Source of the DNA: Pyrocephalus nanus
Taxonomy: Eukaryota > Chordata > Aves > Passeriformes > Tyrannidae
Assembly (NCBI GenBank): GCA_038380795.1
Contig: CM076264.1
Coordinates: 1,552,001-1,616,000 of the forward strand
Direction of reading: 5' to 3'
DNA length: 64,000 bases
This document shows, one piece after another, positions 24,046 to 33,295 of this stretch. The position numbers were made by a program, and so were the translations under genes. The notes under the pieces are model-generated. The model worked only from the letters and a program-made list of their open reading frames with translations. It made no database searches and was not told the DNA's origin. The stretch's first letter is position 1. Each line of letters opens with the position of its first letter.

Positions 24046-24291
24046 GTTTTCAGCAATAACCCTCTCAATTCAAGTGCCGCTGCTGTCCCTTTAAAAATCC
24101 AGCCATTTCTAAGGTATTCCTGGAGGATTTTTAACACAGGCGGTGGCCTGGCTTTGAAGAGGGGCGGGGGGGATCCTTTTCTTCCCTTCCCTTTTCCCTT
24201 TTCCCTGTGTGTCGGGACGAAGGGAGCCGCTGAGAACGGGAGCAGCTCGTGACAGGAGCCATCGACGCGCTCGGCGTGCCGCTGCTCTTGC

Positions 24292-24320
24292 CTGGCTGGC
24301 TGGCTGGCTGGCTGGCTGGG
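24292..24320 (+). repeat. (CTGG)n microsatellite in the DCK promoter
   Basis: About seven CTGG units, roughly 50 bp upstream of the CRE. It is a plausible length-polymorphic element within the promoter. Confidence 0.9.
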
Positions 24321-24515
24321 TGGGAGGGGCCGGGCGGGCGAGCGGACGGGGCGGGCCGCGGCGCGCGCGTGTGACGTCACGGGCGGGCCCGCCGCTGCCG
24401 CGCGCCAAATTCAAAGGCGGGCGCGGGCCGGTCTCGCGCCCCCCCCCCCTCGCGCCCCCTCAGGCGGGTCTCGCGCCCCTCCCCTCAGGAGCCCCCGCGC
24501 CCCGCCCGGGCCGCC

Positions 24516-24585
24516 ATGGCCGCCCCGCCCAAGCGCGGGAGGCGCGACAGCCGCGTCAAGAAGGTCGCTGTGGAGGGCAACATCG
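24516..24585 (+). CDS. DCK: DCK coding exon 1
   Basis: 70 nt encoding residues 1-23 plus one base of A24. It holds the basic PPKRGRR segment and the VEGNI half of the P-loop, so the nucleotide-binding loop is split by intron 1. The donor is GTGAGT. It lies inside the CpG island. Confidence 0.94.
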
Positions 24586-27500
24586 GTGAGTCGGGGCCGG
24601 CACCGCCTTCGCGGGGAGCGGGGCACTTTCGGGGGGCGGGAGGTAAGGGGAAGAGGTGGCTCTCGCGGCGGTTCGGACGTGGTTGGCACAGCTCCGCGGG
24701 CCCCGCGCTGGCCTCTCCCTCACCCCTCTCTTTTCTGACGGGGCTTTTCTCGCCCTGGCGGAGTGTGGGGCAGCGGGGATGCGTCCACAGGGGTTTCCCG
24801 GCCGTTTCCCCTCAAAAAAAACAACCCGGCTTTTAGTCAGGTCAGGAGGCACAAACAAGCCAATTCATAAAGTCGGAGACTTTACGCGACACCGTAAGAA
24901 TACTACGAAACTGACGCGATTCGCGGTTTGTTTGTTTGTTTGTTTATCGTTTGTAAGTCATTCAACTATTCGGCGTTGACATTTTTTCCCCCCCCCCCCC
25001 GCTTTTCCCGCTTGTGGCGTAAAACTCCCAGAGTCACAGAATGTCCCGAGCTGGAAGGGTCCCACAAGGATCACCATGTCCTGGCCCTGGGCGGGACACC
25101 CCCCAAATCCCACCAGATGCCTGAGGGCATTGTCCAAACCCGTGTAGGTGCAGATAGAGAACAACCCTGTCGCTCCATTAATTGATGATCTGTGGAACGC
25201 GATGGGCTCTGCTTCAAGTCCAAAGTTCTTGGGCATGGGAGATTGATTTGTGGGGATGGAAAATGGAGTTGTGCAGTGGTTAAATAACACCACTGTGGGT
25301 GGTTTCTCACTGACAATCTTCCTGAATGCTTTTCCTACAGCTGCAGGGAAATCCACCTTTGTGAATATTCTGAAACAAGCCAGTGAGGAGTGGGAAGTGG
25401 TTCTCGAGCCCATAGCTAGATGGTGCAATGTCCATCAAAACCCTGGAGATGATTGTGAGGTAAAAGAGAAAAAAAAACCAGTCAAACGTTCCTCTAATTT
25501 CAGAAGACCTGTATATCCAATTAACAATCAGGTGTTTTTGTGATAGCAACGCTTCTGCTGATTCCTTTCACAATGTTTGAGTTCCTCTTTTCTGGTTTGT
25601 TTGGTGTATTATGGGATAAATGTTATTCAACATCAGGATGTAAGTTCTAGAAGCGGTAAAAGCCTTTTTCCTGTATCAAAACAAGGGATGGGAAAAAATG
25701 AGGTAAAGTTACTTGTAGCAACTGTGCTCTATCCAGGTGAGTGCAGAGGGTTGTTCCTGGTGTTGGAAGGTGTCCTCTGAAATGTCTAGGAAATAATGAA
25801 CCACTGCTAAATGGTTTATAGTGGTGTTTTTTCTCCCAGCTACCTGTAATTCCGTTAGCAAATCCAGCTGCTGCCTGATGGCCACAGTCTGCTGTGCAAG
25901 TAGCTTTTGAGGGGCTTTCTTCTGGTTTGGCAAAAATACACTGTGTTTTGGTGAAATCAGTGTAAACTTAATGGGGATGTGTTGCTCCTGACTTCTCCTC
26001 AGCTGCATTTTCTCAGAGTTAGGCAGTTCATTTTCTGGTTATTTCCCCTCTGAATGCAGGAGCTGACCACGTCCCAGCAGAGTGGTGGGAACGTGCTGCG
26101 GATGATGTACGAGAAGCCGGATAGGTGGGCTTTCACCTTCCAGACGTACGCGTGCCTCAGCAGGATCCGGGCTCAGCTCAGCGCCCTCGAGGGCAAACTC
26201 CAGGACATGGAGAATCCTGTGGTCTTCTTCGAGCGGTCTGTCTACAGCGACAGGTGTGTGTGGGGCCCAAGTCCTTGGGGGGGGGAGCTCACAATTTTCT
26301 CCTGAGTAAAATCACAGGATAGTTGGGGTGGAAATCTGTCTGGGTGGGCTTGGAATGTCTCCAGAGAGGGAGACAGAATCACAGAATCAATTAGGTTGGA
26401 AAAGACCTCCGAGGTTATCAAGTCCAAGGGATTTGATAACTGAATCGCATCCCATAGTCCTTAGGAGTTCCCTGTGTTCTAAGATACGGACAATAAAGGA
26501 TGCAGTGTACAAACCTGTGTTGTTTCATGGGTTATTCCTGGACACCTGAGCTGCTAATGTTCCTGGTGTCTGTGGACACAGTTACAGGAGGAGGATACCA
26601 GCTGTTTAATTCCACTCCAAGTGTACATCAGAGATGCTACAGATTTACTACTCAGCTTTTTGTCTAGTTACTTCAGGCAAACCCAGGATTCCTGTGTCCG
26701 AGCCAGTTCGTGTTCCCATCGCTGTCTTGTGTCCACAGGTACATCTTTGCAGCTAATTTATATGAGTCTGACTGCATGAACGAGACCGAGTGGACTATTT
26801 ACCAAGACTGGCATGACTGGATGAATAAGCAGTTTGGTTCAAGGCTGGCGCTGGATGGGATCATTTATCTCAGAGCCACTCCTGAGGTGAGGGACACAAA
26901 TGTGTGACTGCACAGAGAACGAGAGTCCGTGTTCTGTGCCTTGCCCCCTCAGGGTTAGAGTCCAGCTCAGGCTGCAGTGTTCCCCTGAACACTGTATAAT
27001 ACTTGAGCTGTGACTAAGACAGTCTGGAATTAAAAAAAAAAAATCTCTTTCAAGTGCAGCCTGTGCATTTGAAAATCAGCTGTGATGATAATGATTTTTT
27101 TATTGTTAAAAAAGAACGCATGACAACAGCAAAGCAGAAAATACCACTGAAACAAACCGAGCAACCCTGGGAAAATACAAAATACCCCCTAGGAATAGCT
27201 ATTATACAGGGAGTATAGCTATACAGGGAAAAGATAACAATTTATAGTGATGTCACAGCTGGTTTGGGGGGTGGGCTATGAAGCCCCTGCACCTGGGGCA
27301 CTGGAGCTAAGCCAGGTGGCAGCACCTGCTGTGTGTGAGGCTTTATGACCATGCTTTGATCTTTGGGCATCTGGAGTTTGTTTAAAAGGAGAGAACGGCA
27401 TCACGAATATCTGTCTTGAGTATGAAACCTGCACGAACAGGAGAAAACGTGAGTTTAGAAGAGCTCTAATTAACCTGCAGGTTACATCCATATTCCTTTG

Positions 27501-29991
27501 CTTCCAGTTTCATTATGGTTGTAAACACTCTGCAATTGAACACACTGGAGTGACTCTGAGGGCTTTTTTGTTTTTCTGTTTAAGAGAAGAACACGTATTT
27601 AAATTACAAAGTACAATACTTAAACAGTTTTGGCTTCTTTTTGATGCTTTGGATGTGCTCAGGATGGGAACAAATGATTTACTGCACTGGAATACAGTTC
27701 CTTAGAGCCAGAAATATATGGTGAGATTTGGAAATGCCTGCCTGTAGTGTCAAACGGATACTTCTGTGCTCTTGGCATGCAATACACCAATTTATTTTTA
27801 TTGTCTTTTGCCTTTAGAAATGCTTGAACAGGATTTTCTTGCGAGGAAGAGATGAGGAGCAAGAAATCCCCATTGAGTATCTGGAGAAGCTTCACTACAA
27901 ACACGAAAGTTGGCTCCAGCATAGGACACTGCGGTAGGGTTTGTTGAATGCTTCCTTAAGGATGGATTCATCTCTGTAAGGGTGTTCCATAATGCTTTTC
28001 CCACCACTGAAAATCCAGCTTTTCTTATGATATGTAAAGCTAAACTCCAGGAACATTTCTATAACATTTCTATCAGTGCTAATATATCCCAGGAGCCATG
28101 CTGTAAATTCAGAACTCCTGGCTGTAATTTAGACATGCAGTCCTTTTTGTGCGTTTCTCAGCAATGGAAATGCTGGCAGGGACTTGGATGCTGTCTGCTT
28201 TATTTTCAGCTACTAATATTTGCTTTGTTCCTCTCCCAATGCAGAACAGATTTCGACTATCTACAGGAAATTCCAGTTTTGACCCTAGATGTTAATGAAG
28301 ACTTCAGAGGCAAAAAGGACAGATGCAAACACCTGATCGAAAAGGTAACATTTCACAAATGGTTGAGGTTGCTCTAAAATTACACTTCACTCTCCAATCC
28401 TCCTTCTAAAATATTAGAGTCACGGAGTCACATGCAGGTAAGGAACAGTCTTGTAGCCTGCTGCAAAGCTTATTTTAAATCCAGGCCAAACCTTCAATTT
28501 AAGTGCTCAGGTGTTTGGTATTTGAATGCCTGTGGGATTCCAGCGAGGACAACTTGCCTTTTGTCTGAGCAGTTGCAATGACTTACAGACCTCAGCAGTG
28601 GGACACGCACGTTCTTCCGCTCTGTGGAAATAAACTGTTACCTCACAAGCAAAGCAGCTTTGTCCTTTGATCTCTCTTGATCCACCCAGAAGTGGAACTG
28701 TTCATCTGATTAAAACCAGTCTGCCTGGTCGGGCTTGTTAATCGATGGGACACGGCAGATGTGGGGGGCACATGTTTCCCACCTGCACAAGATGAAATAA
28801 GGCTCGGGAGACTAAATACAGACTTTGGAGGAGTTTATTCTGGTGTAGCTGTCGGGTTATCTGGGAATAGCCTAAGCCCTGTGTGGGCCCTTTTCTTGGC
28901 GTTTCCGAAGTGGAGCCCCAGAACCGCTGCACTTGATGAGCTGTGCTTTGGGCTTTGGTTTTATGCTGATGTCCCACAGAAACCCTTAAACTCTGCCTGG
29001 TGTGTAAATCCAGACAAGGGTCTCCAAGTGGGATTGCTGGTGCCATTCTCTAAAGTGGAGGGTGGCTTTCTGGTGATTCCTTTCAAGTTGCAGTCTTGGC
29101 GACTTGGGAAAACAGTTATGTTTTCCCTTCTCTACAGGAAGGGATTTGACCTCTTTTTTTTTTTTTTTGCACCCGTCCATGAGCCCTGACCTGGGAAGGG
29201 AAGGGGTCACAATTGGAGAGTGTGGTCCAAGATCTGTTTCCATTTCTCATCAACAATTTGGACAAAACGTTTACAGATGGGCTCTGTGTAGGAGAGCCTC
29301 TGCCAAAAGAGTAACACTATTCTCTAGTAACTGGTCGATTCCTTTCCATGGAGTAGCCTGGCTGGAGTGGGCAGACAGGAGAATGCCCCCAGTTCAGGCT
29401 GTATCACAGCCTACTTGCTAGGATGCTCCTGACACTTCAAGGCAGCAGTTGTGAGCCTGGTATTGATCTGCAGTGTCAGGTTTTTTTCAAGCACTGTGGT
29501 TTCAGTAGGTATTGCTTTATTATTTCTTTGCCAGCCTCATTCCAGGGAACATCCTGATTAGGTGCCCTGAGTTGTTCATGGCATTCAATCCCAACGGTGT
29601 CCCAGCAGTGGGAGTGACTCGGTGGTTTCCAAATGACAGCTCTTGAGGCGGTCATTATCCTCCTTGTGTTGGGGTTACACCTGCCTTTAAAGTAACTCCT
29701 TTGTGACTGAGGGCTGCAGTTCAGCACCGCAGGAGGAGTGAGCATCATTCCAGTGTGTCTCTCCCTGCACCTGCTAAATTACAGGTACCATGTCTGGGAA
29801 TGTTTTTGATGGACCGGTAATGGCACGGCCAAGCCCGAGATCCTTTTTCCCCTGTTTCTTTAGGTTGTAGTAAAGCACAAAGCAGCGGAGAGGTAAACAG
29901 AGTTGCAGTCTGTTTCTGTTGATAAACACTTAGTGTGATTGACAATATTTGTTTCTTTTTGCAGGTCAGAGAATTTTTGAGCACATTATAA
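24516..29991 (+). CDS. DCK: Deoxycytidine kinase, seven coding exons (join 24516-24585, 25341-25459, 26060-26253, 26739-26886, 27818-27933, 28245-28344, 29965-29991)
   Basis: The exons total 774 nt and encode 257 residues; human DCK has 260. The enzyme phosphorylates deoxycytidine, deoxyadenosine and deoxyguanosine with NTPs in nucleotide salvage, and activates nucleoside analogues. Visible motifs: P-loop GNIAAGKST (21-29), catalytic base E46 (human E53), substrate residues Y80, Q91, R98 and D127 (human Y86, Q97, R104, D133), the ERS motif 121-123, and LID arginines R182, R186 and R188 in [11 protein letters not shown]. The regulatory serine S68 (human S74) is kept in an SQ context. Differences from human as I recall it: an N-terminus seven residues shorter with A3 instead of T3, one extra residue before ELT, and three extra near residues 237-245. 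The ATG has a strong context (G at -3, G at +4). All introns are GT-AG. Non-mammalian vertebrates can have a second DCK-like paralogue; position next to MOB1B favours the mammalian DCK orthologue. Confidence 0.96.
24926..24944 (+). repeat. (TTTG)n microsatellite
   Basis: About five GTTT units in DCK intron 1. Confidence 0.85.
24988..25000 (+). repeat. C13 homopolymer
   Basis: Thirteen consecutive C after a T6 run in DCK intron 1. It is also a likely site of sequencing-length error. Confidence 0.85.
25031..25155 (-). mobile_element. CR1 LINE 3' tip, minus orientation
   Basis: It reads 'agagtcacagaatgtcccga', 'gctggaagggtcccacaagg' and 'gcctgagggcattgtccaaa', the CR1 subfamily carrying 'gacccacaaggatcat'. 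This differs from the subfamily at 39901. It is truncated. Confidence 0.85.
25341..25459 (+). CDS. DCK: DCK coding exon 2
   Basis: 119 nt encoding residues 24-63: the AAGKST half of the P-loop and the catalytic-base segment [10 protein letters not shown] with E46. L45 replaces the proline of human DCK. The acceptor is TTTCCTACAG and the donor GTAAAA; it ends in phase 0. Confidence 0.95.
25460..26059 (+). other. DCK: DCK intron 2
   Basis: A 600 bp intron, GTAAAA to TGCAG. I recognise no element in it. Confidence 0.85.
26060..26253 (+). CDS. DCK: DCK coding exon 3
   Basis: 194 nt encoding residues 64-128. It contains S68-Q69 (the ATM-type regulatory site), MMYEKP with Y80, the QTYACLSR substrate helix and FFERSVYSD with the ERS motif and D127. 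The acceptor is TGAATGCAG and the donor GTGTGT. Confidence 0.96.
26254..26738 (+). other. DCK: DCK intron 3
   Basis: A 485 bp intron with a G-run (26278-26285) right after the donor region and a short CR1 tip. Nothing else is recognised. Confidence 0.85.
26374..26432 (-). mobile_element. CR1 LINE 3' tip, minus orientation
   Basis: 'agaatcacagaatcaattag', then 'gttggaaaagacctccgagg' and 'atcaagtcca' match the extreme 3' end of a CR1 subfamily. Only about 60 bp is recognisable. Confidence 0.75.
26739..26886 (+). CDS. DCK: DCK coding exon 4
   Basis: 148 nt encoding residues 128-177 ([18 protein letters not shown]..., [10 protein letters not shown]). The acceptor is GTCCACAG and the donor GTGAGG; it ends in phase 0. 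Confidence 0.96.
26887..27817 (+). other. DCK: DCK intron 4
   Basis: A 931 bp A/T-rich intron. A local near-duplication 'ctattatacagggagtatag' / 'ctatacagggaaa' is at 27199-27230. No repeat family is recognised. Confidence 0.83.
27818..27933 (+). CDS. DCK: DCK coding exon 5
   Basis: 116 nt encoding residues 178-216, including the [14 protein letters not shown] and [14 protein letters not shown]. The acceptor is TTTGCCTTTAG and the donor GTAGGG; it ends in phase 2. Confidence 0.96.
27934..28244 (+). other. DCK: DCK intron 5
   Basis: A 311 bp intron, GTAGGG to TGCAG, with no recognisable element. Confidence 0.85.
28245..28344 (+). CDS. DCK: DCK coding exon 6
   Basis: 100 nt encoding residues 216-249. 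[19 protein letters not shown] matches the DCK core; the following [12 protein letters not shown] is three residues longer than the human segment. The acceptor is CCAATGCAG and the donor GTAACA. Confidence 0.94.
28345..29964 (+). other. DCK: DCK intron 6
   Basis: A 1.62 kb intron before the 27-nt last coding exon, with a T15 run at 29154-29168. The 28730-29450 stretch is moderately complex and may hold an old repeat that I cannot name. Confidence 0.83.
29965..29991 (+). CDS. DCK: DCK coding exon 7 with stop
   Basis: 27 nt encoding VREFLSTL and TAA. Eight residues match the DCK C-terminus. The acceptor is TTTCTTTTTGCAG. The exon is too short for ORF-based detection but is required by phase and family length. 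Confidence 0.93.
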   Translation, partial: VREFLSTL

Positions 29992-30154
29992 TCCACTTTG
30001 AAGTGCAGACAGAGTCAAACCATTCCAAACATCTGTGCGATCAAAGTCTCAAGTGCAGCTTCTGCTTTTATAGGAGGCCTCTGGAGAGGCAGGACTCAAT
30101 CCTGGTGATTTGACTGTGAGGAACAAATAAACTTTGTGAACAGGGAAATTGCTA

Positions 30155-30160
30155 AATAAA
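30155..30160 (+). terminator. DCK: Candidate proximal polyadenylation signal of DCK
   Basis: One of two AATAAA hexamers 29 bp apart, with a GU-rich element 20-40 bp downstream. Confidence 0.5.
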
Positions 30161-30579
30161 TCAGCACGTCTGTTCAGTATTGTGTTAGGTGACACGCACA
30201 AATTCTGAAGAGACAAGGATTCTGAGCTTTCCCAAATGTTGCACCAGTTTTTGATCAGACTGATGAGTTCTAGTGTATTTTATAGATTTTTTTTTTAACT
30301 GATTTTTTATCCAGTTGCTATTTAATTGTTGAGAAGGCAGTGGATTTTTAGATCTCTTTGGTGGTTTTTAGTGGCATTGATTTTTAATGGATGTCTCGTT
30401 CTGAGGAAGAAAAAAGTGAGGACCATTTTTGCTGCTAAGGGAATTTTAATGTAACCTGGAGTTTTATATTTTAAGGTACAAAAAAATGCCATCTGATGAT
30501 TTTGGTAGATGAAATTCTTCACAGAATACATGAATTGAATGCAAATACAGCTGAAATTCTGTAGCTGTCAAATGAGATT

Positions 30580-31467
30580 TTATATTTGTTTTCGACATGC
30601 ACTGCAAACTAGGATTTTCAGAGGCTTTCTGTTCTCTAGCATGTTTGTTTGTTGGGTTTTGTCACCCTTTTTTTGAAGCTTTTGATGAAACAGAGCTGTT
30701 TCTGTTGTTGGTAAATCCTCTTCTCCTGGAGAGGAATATGTTTGCTTGCCGGGTACCCTAATAGGAAGAAGAACATTTTCCAAATGGCCTCCATCTGTAA
30801 ATGATGTGCTTAGAAACCATCCCACGGTCGCATTTGGGATGTCAGAGGTGGCTTCCTGCCTTTGTTCCAGCTGCTCCATGAGTTCCCTGGGCCTTCTGGG
30901 TGCTTGTATCAGATCCTGCACTATTTGAAGTAGGCTGTCACGTCTCAACTGCTGCGAGTCAGAAGGGGACACCTGTGTGGAGCGGCCGCTGCTCCGTGTT
31001 GTGTTGGCTGAACCTCTTGTTCCAGGTGCAGAAAATACAGACTTGTCAGGGTGCACATCTCAAGTGCTGGGTTTTGTGAGCTGTGTTGTTCTGCTTTAAA
31101 CGATTCTGAGTGCACAGTTGGCTTTTGAAGGCAAAGCTGTACTGCAAAGCATTTTATTGTCTACCTTGGTGCCGCTGTTACCTGCTCGTCGGAGATGGGA
31201 TTTCTTCCTTCGTGGCTGGAATTGCGCTGGCATTCTCTAACCATTGGCTGAAAAAATAAAAGTGGTTGGAAAGACTGTTTCAGTGCCTAATAGTGTTGGG
31301 TCTCTTGTCTTATGAAAGAAGTAATATTGTGGATCGCTGGTATGTAGTGCTGGTACAATGGATGAACTGAAGGTTGTGGATTCTCGGTGAATTTGGTGTA
31401 AAAAGTTACCCAAGAGTTCTGAGAAACTGACTGGCTTCAAATGTTTTTTTCATGTGTGGGAAATGAA
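30580..31467 (-). other. Candidate minus-strand spliced ORFs (hypothetical, unrecognised)
   Basis: On the minus strand, convergent with DCK, three exon-like blocks line up. 31410-31467 has acceptor TCTATCCCAAAAG and donor GTAACT. 31182-31247 has acceptor TTTTATTTTTTCAG and donor GTAACA. 30580-31015 has a weaker acceptor AACAAG and runs open to a TAA. Their phases agree (2 then 2) and the joined frame is open for about 185 codons. ATTAAA signals on the minus strand (near 30444, 30382 and 30320) follow the stop. I recognise no domain, and one of the three acceptors is poor. It may be a chance antisense ORF over the DCK 3' UTR. Confidence 0.22.
31255..31260 (+). terminator. DCK: Candidate distal polyadenylation signal of DCK
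   Basis: AATAAA inside GAAAAAATAAAAGTGG, with a GU-rich tract about 35-55 bp downstream. Confidence 0.4.
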
Positions 31468-33261
31468 CTTTTGGGATAGAGACACAGAATTACATAAAAT
31501 GCATCATATGTGTAACAGTGCTCAGTACATTGTGTTGCATAATATTTGTGTTGTAGTGGACAGTAGAAGGAGTCTGGCAGAAAATCTTGTGTGGGACTTT
31601 AAGGTTGCCCAGAGAAAGGAAAGATTTTAAGATCTTTGCTCCAGAAAGGAAGTGAGGTGGAATGGATGAAGATTCAGTTCAGATTTACTTGAAACGCATA
31701 GTAGAAGCTTTTAAAACATTCTTGGCAAGAGTCTGAACAGTAACGACTTATTTTGACTAACAGTGCAATTATTCCTACAGTTTCAGCTGTCAAAATTGTG
31801 GATTTAATTACAGGAATTGGAATGACAGTGCTCGTTGCAAGGAAGTAAACATGTCTGAGTTCTAATAAAGGCTTCTTTTGAAACCCATCACAGAGAGCAC
31901 ACAGAAATTCTGTGGCAGGTTATCTGCAGCCTGTTCCAGAAAGCTTTACAAAATCTCTGCCTGCCAAGTTTGGGTTGGAAGGAACGAAGTCATGACCAAT
32001 TATTAGAATGTTTTTAATTGGTGTGCAGAAAAAAACAATACCAAACCCCAAACACACACCCCACCGGCCCCCCGAGCTTCTGGGTGCTCTGGAAATGGCT
32101 AGGCTGGAGCACACGGAGCTGTATGTAGGACACACGGCACCAGGGATGGCCCGAGACTCACCTTAAACCTCAGCTCCAACAGTACCCCAGCCTTCTGAAT
32201 CTGTCAGTATTTCCTTGGCTTAAATCTATTCCCAGGCTACCACCAACCAGGATTGCTCTGTTGGGTTTTGCCTGTTAGAGATGCGAACATTTTCTGCGCT
32301 GGTGTCTGCTGTTTGGGTGAGGATGGTTTTTCAGCCTTTGGGACTTGTGTCCCGTTCTCTTCCCTTGGGTGAGAGATACTCCGATGGAATTGCCTAGGAA
32401 TGCTTGCTTGTTTTAATCAAGTGTCGTTGCGGTCGGGAAACAAAACTGGGATGTGAGGGGTTTTTTTGGGGGATGCAGATTAAATGACTGATTAGTACTG
32501 TTTTAATTGTGATGCAAGTACCCGGGTGAGCAGTGGTCTTAATATTGCCTTGTTTTATCCTCAGTCCTTGTGGTTGTTTTCTGTGTAGTGCATTTTAAGT
32601 TCTCTTCATAGAAACACTTCTTGGAACAGCAAGCAATTTTGTAGGTAGAACCTAATTTTCTGTAATTTTATGCCAGTTACTGATTTGTACTGTTTTCTTT
32701 TTACATAAGCAGACTTCATAACAATGGGAATCGCATATAAAATATGATTAGTATGGAGAGGAACTTGTCCTTTTTCTAGTAATTAGATACTGAGGAATCT
32801 CCTTGTGAAGTAAAATGACCCGGGAGAAACTCGCCATAAATCGTTAAGCATAGACCAGGGAGGTCTGTATGTACATGCAGTAATTAAGAATATCTTATCA
32901 AGAACCAGTGTGCAAGTGCTTGTGCCAAGAGGTTTTGGCATAGCCAGGTGTAGGGACTCCCAGGTGATTTTTTCCAGCTCCTGTTTAGACTCTACGTGAC
33001 TGTGAGTAAATAAATCACTCTTTGCCTCAGTGTTTTCATCTTTAAAATATTGATACTCCCCATGCCTTCAGGAGGCTGGGAGGATGCGCTGGTTAATATT
33101 GATGTGCTCTTTTGTAGGCCTGAAGTGCTCTGTTAAATAATTGAGGGGGAAGGCAGCCCTGGTTTTAGGTTTTTTCTCTGGGATGTTTGGATGCCCCTGG
33201 CCCAGATTCATGGCCAATGGAACTTATTTATTTGTTTGAAAGATATTTAAAAGCCATCAGT

Positions 33262-33295
33262 GCAACGCTGGCTGTGTTGCAACGCTGGCTGTGTT
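33262..33295 (+). repeat. Perfect 17-bp tandem duplication
   Basis: gcaacgctggctgtgtt occurs twice head to tail with no mismatch, indicating a recent local duplication. Confidence 0.95.

Larger units (their letters stand above)
24180..24780. promoter_or_regulatory. DCK: CpG island promoter of DCK
   Basis: Very high G+C with several GGGCGGG GC boxes and no TATA box around the ATG at 24516. A perfect CRE palindrome TGACGTCA lies at 24372-24379. An E2F consensus GCGCCAAA (24402-24409) is immediately followed by TTCAAA (24410-24415), the inverted CHR core. This suggests a housekeeping promoter with cAMP/ATF and cell-cycle inputs; the functional reading is inference. Confidence 0.75.
24586..25340 (+). 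other. DCK: DCK intron 1
   Basis: A 755 bp intron beginning in the CpG island. It holds a (TTTG)n run (24926-24944), a C13 homopolymer (24988-25000) and a minus-oriented CR1 remnant. Confidence 0.88.
29992..31285 (+). other. DCK: Probable DCK 3' UTR with alternative polyadenylation signals
   Basis: Non-coding A/T-rich sequence follows the stop. AATAAA hexamers are at 30126-30131, 30155-30160 (followed by GU-rich GTATTGTGTTAGGTG) and 31255-31260 (followed by GU-rich GTGTTGGGTCTCTTG); another is at 31864-31869. The distal 31255 site would give a UTR of about 1.3 kb, close to what I recall for human DCK. The proximal pair would give a short form of about 0.2 kb. The distal part overlaps the minus-strand candidate at 30580-31467. 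Confidence 0.45.

Noticed and set aside
28730..29450. Possible old LTR or LINE in DCK intron 6
   Set aside because: No terminal repeats, primer-binding site or family-specific motif could be identified by eye.
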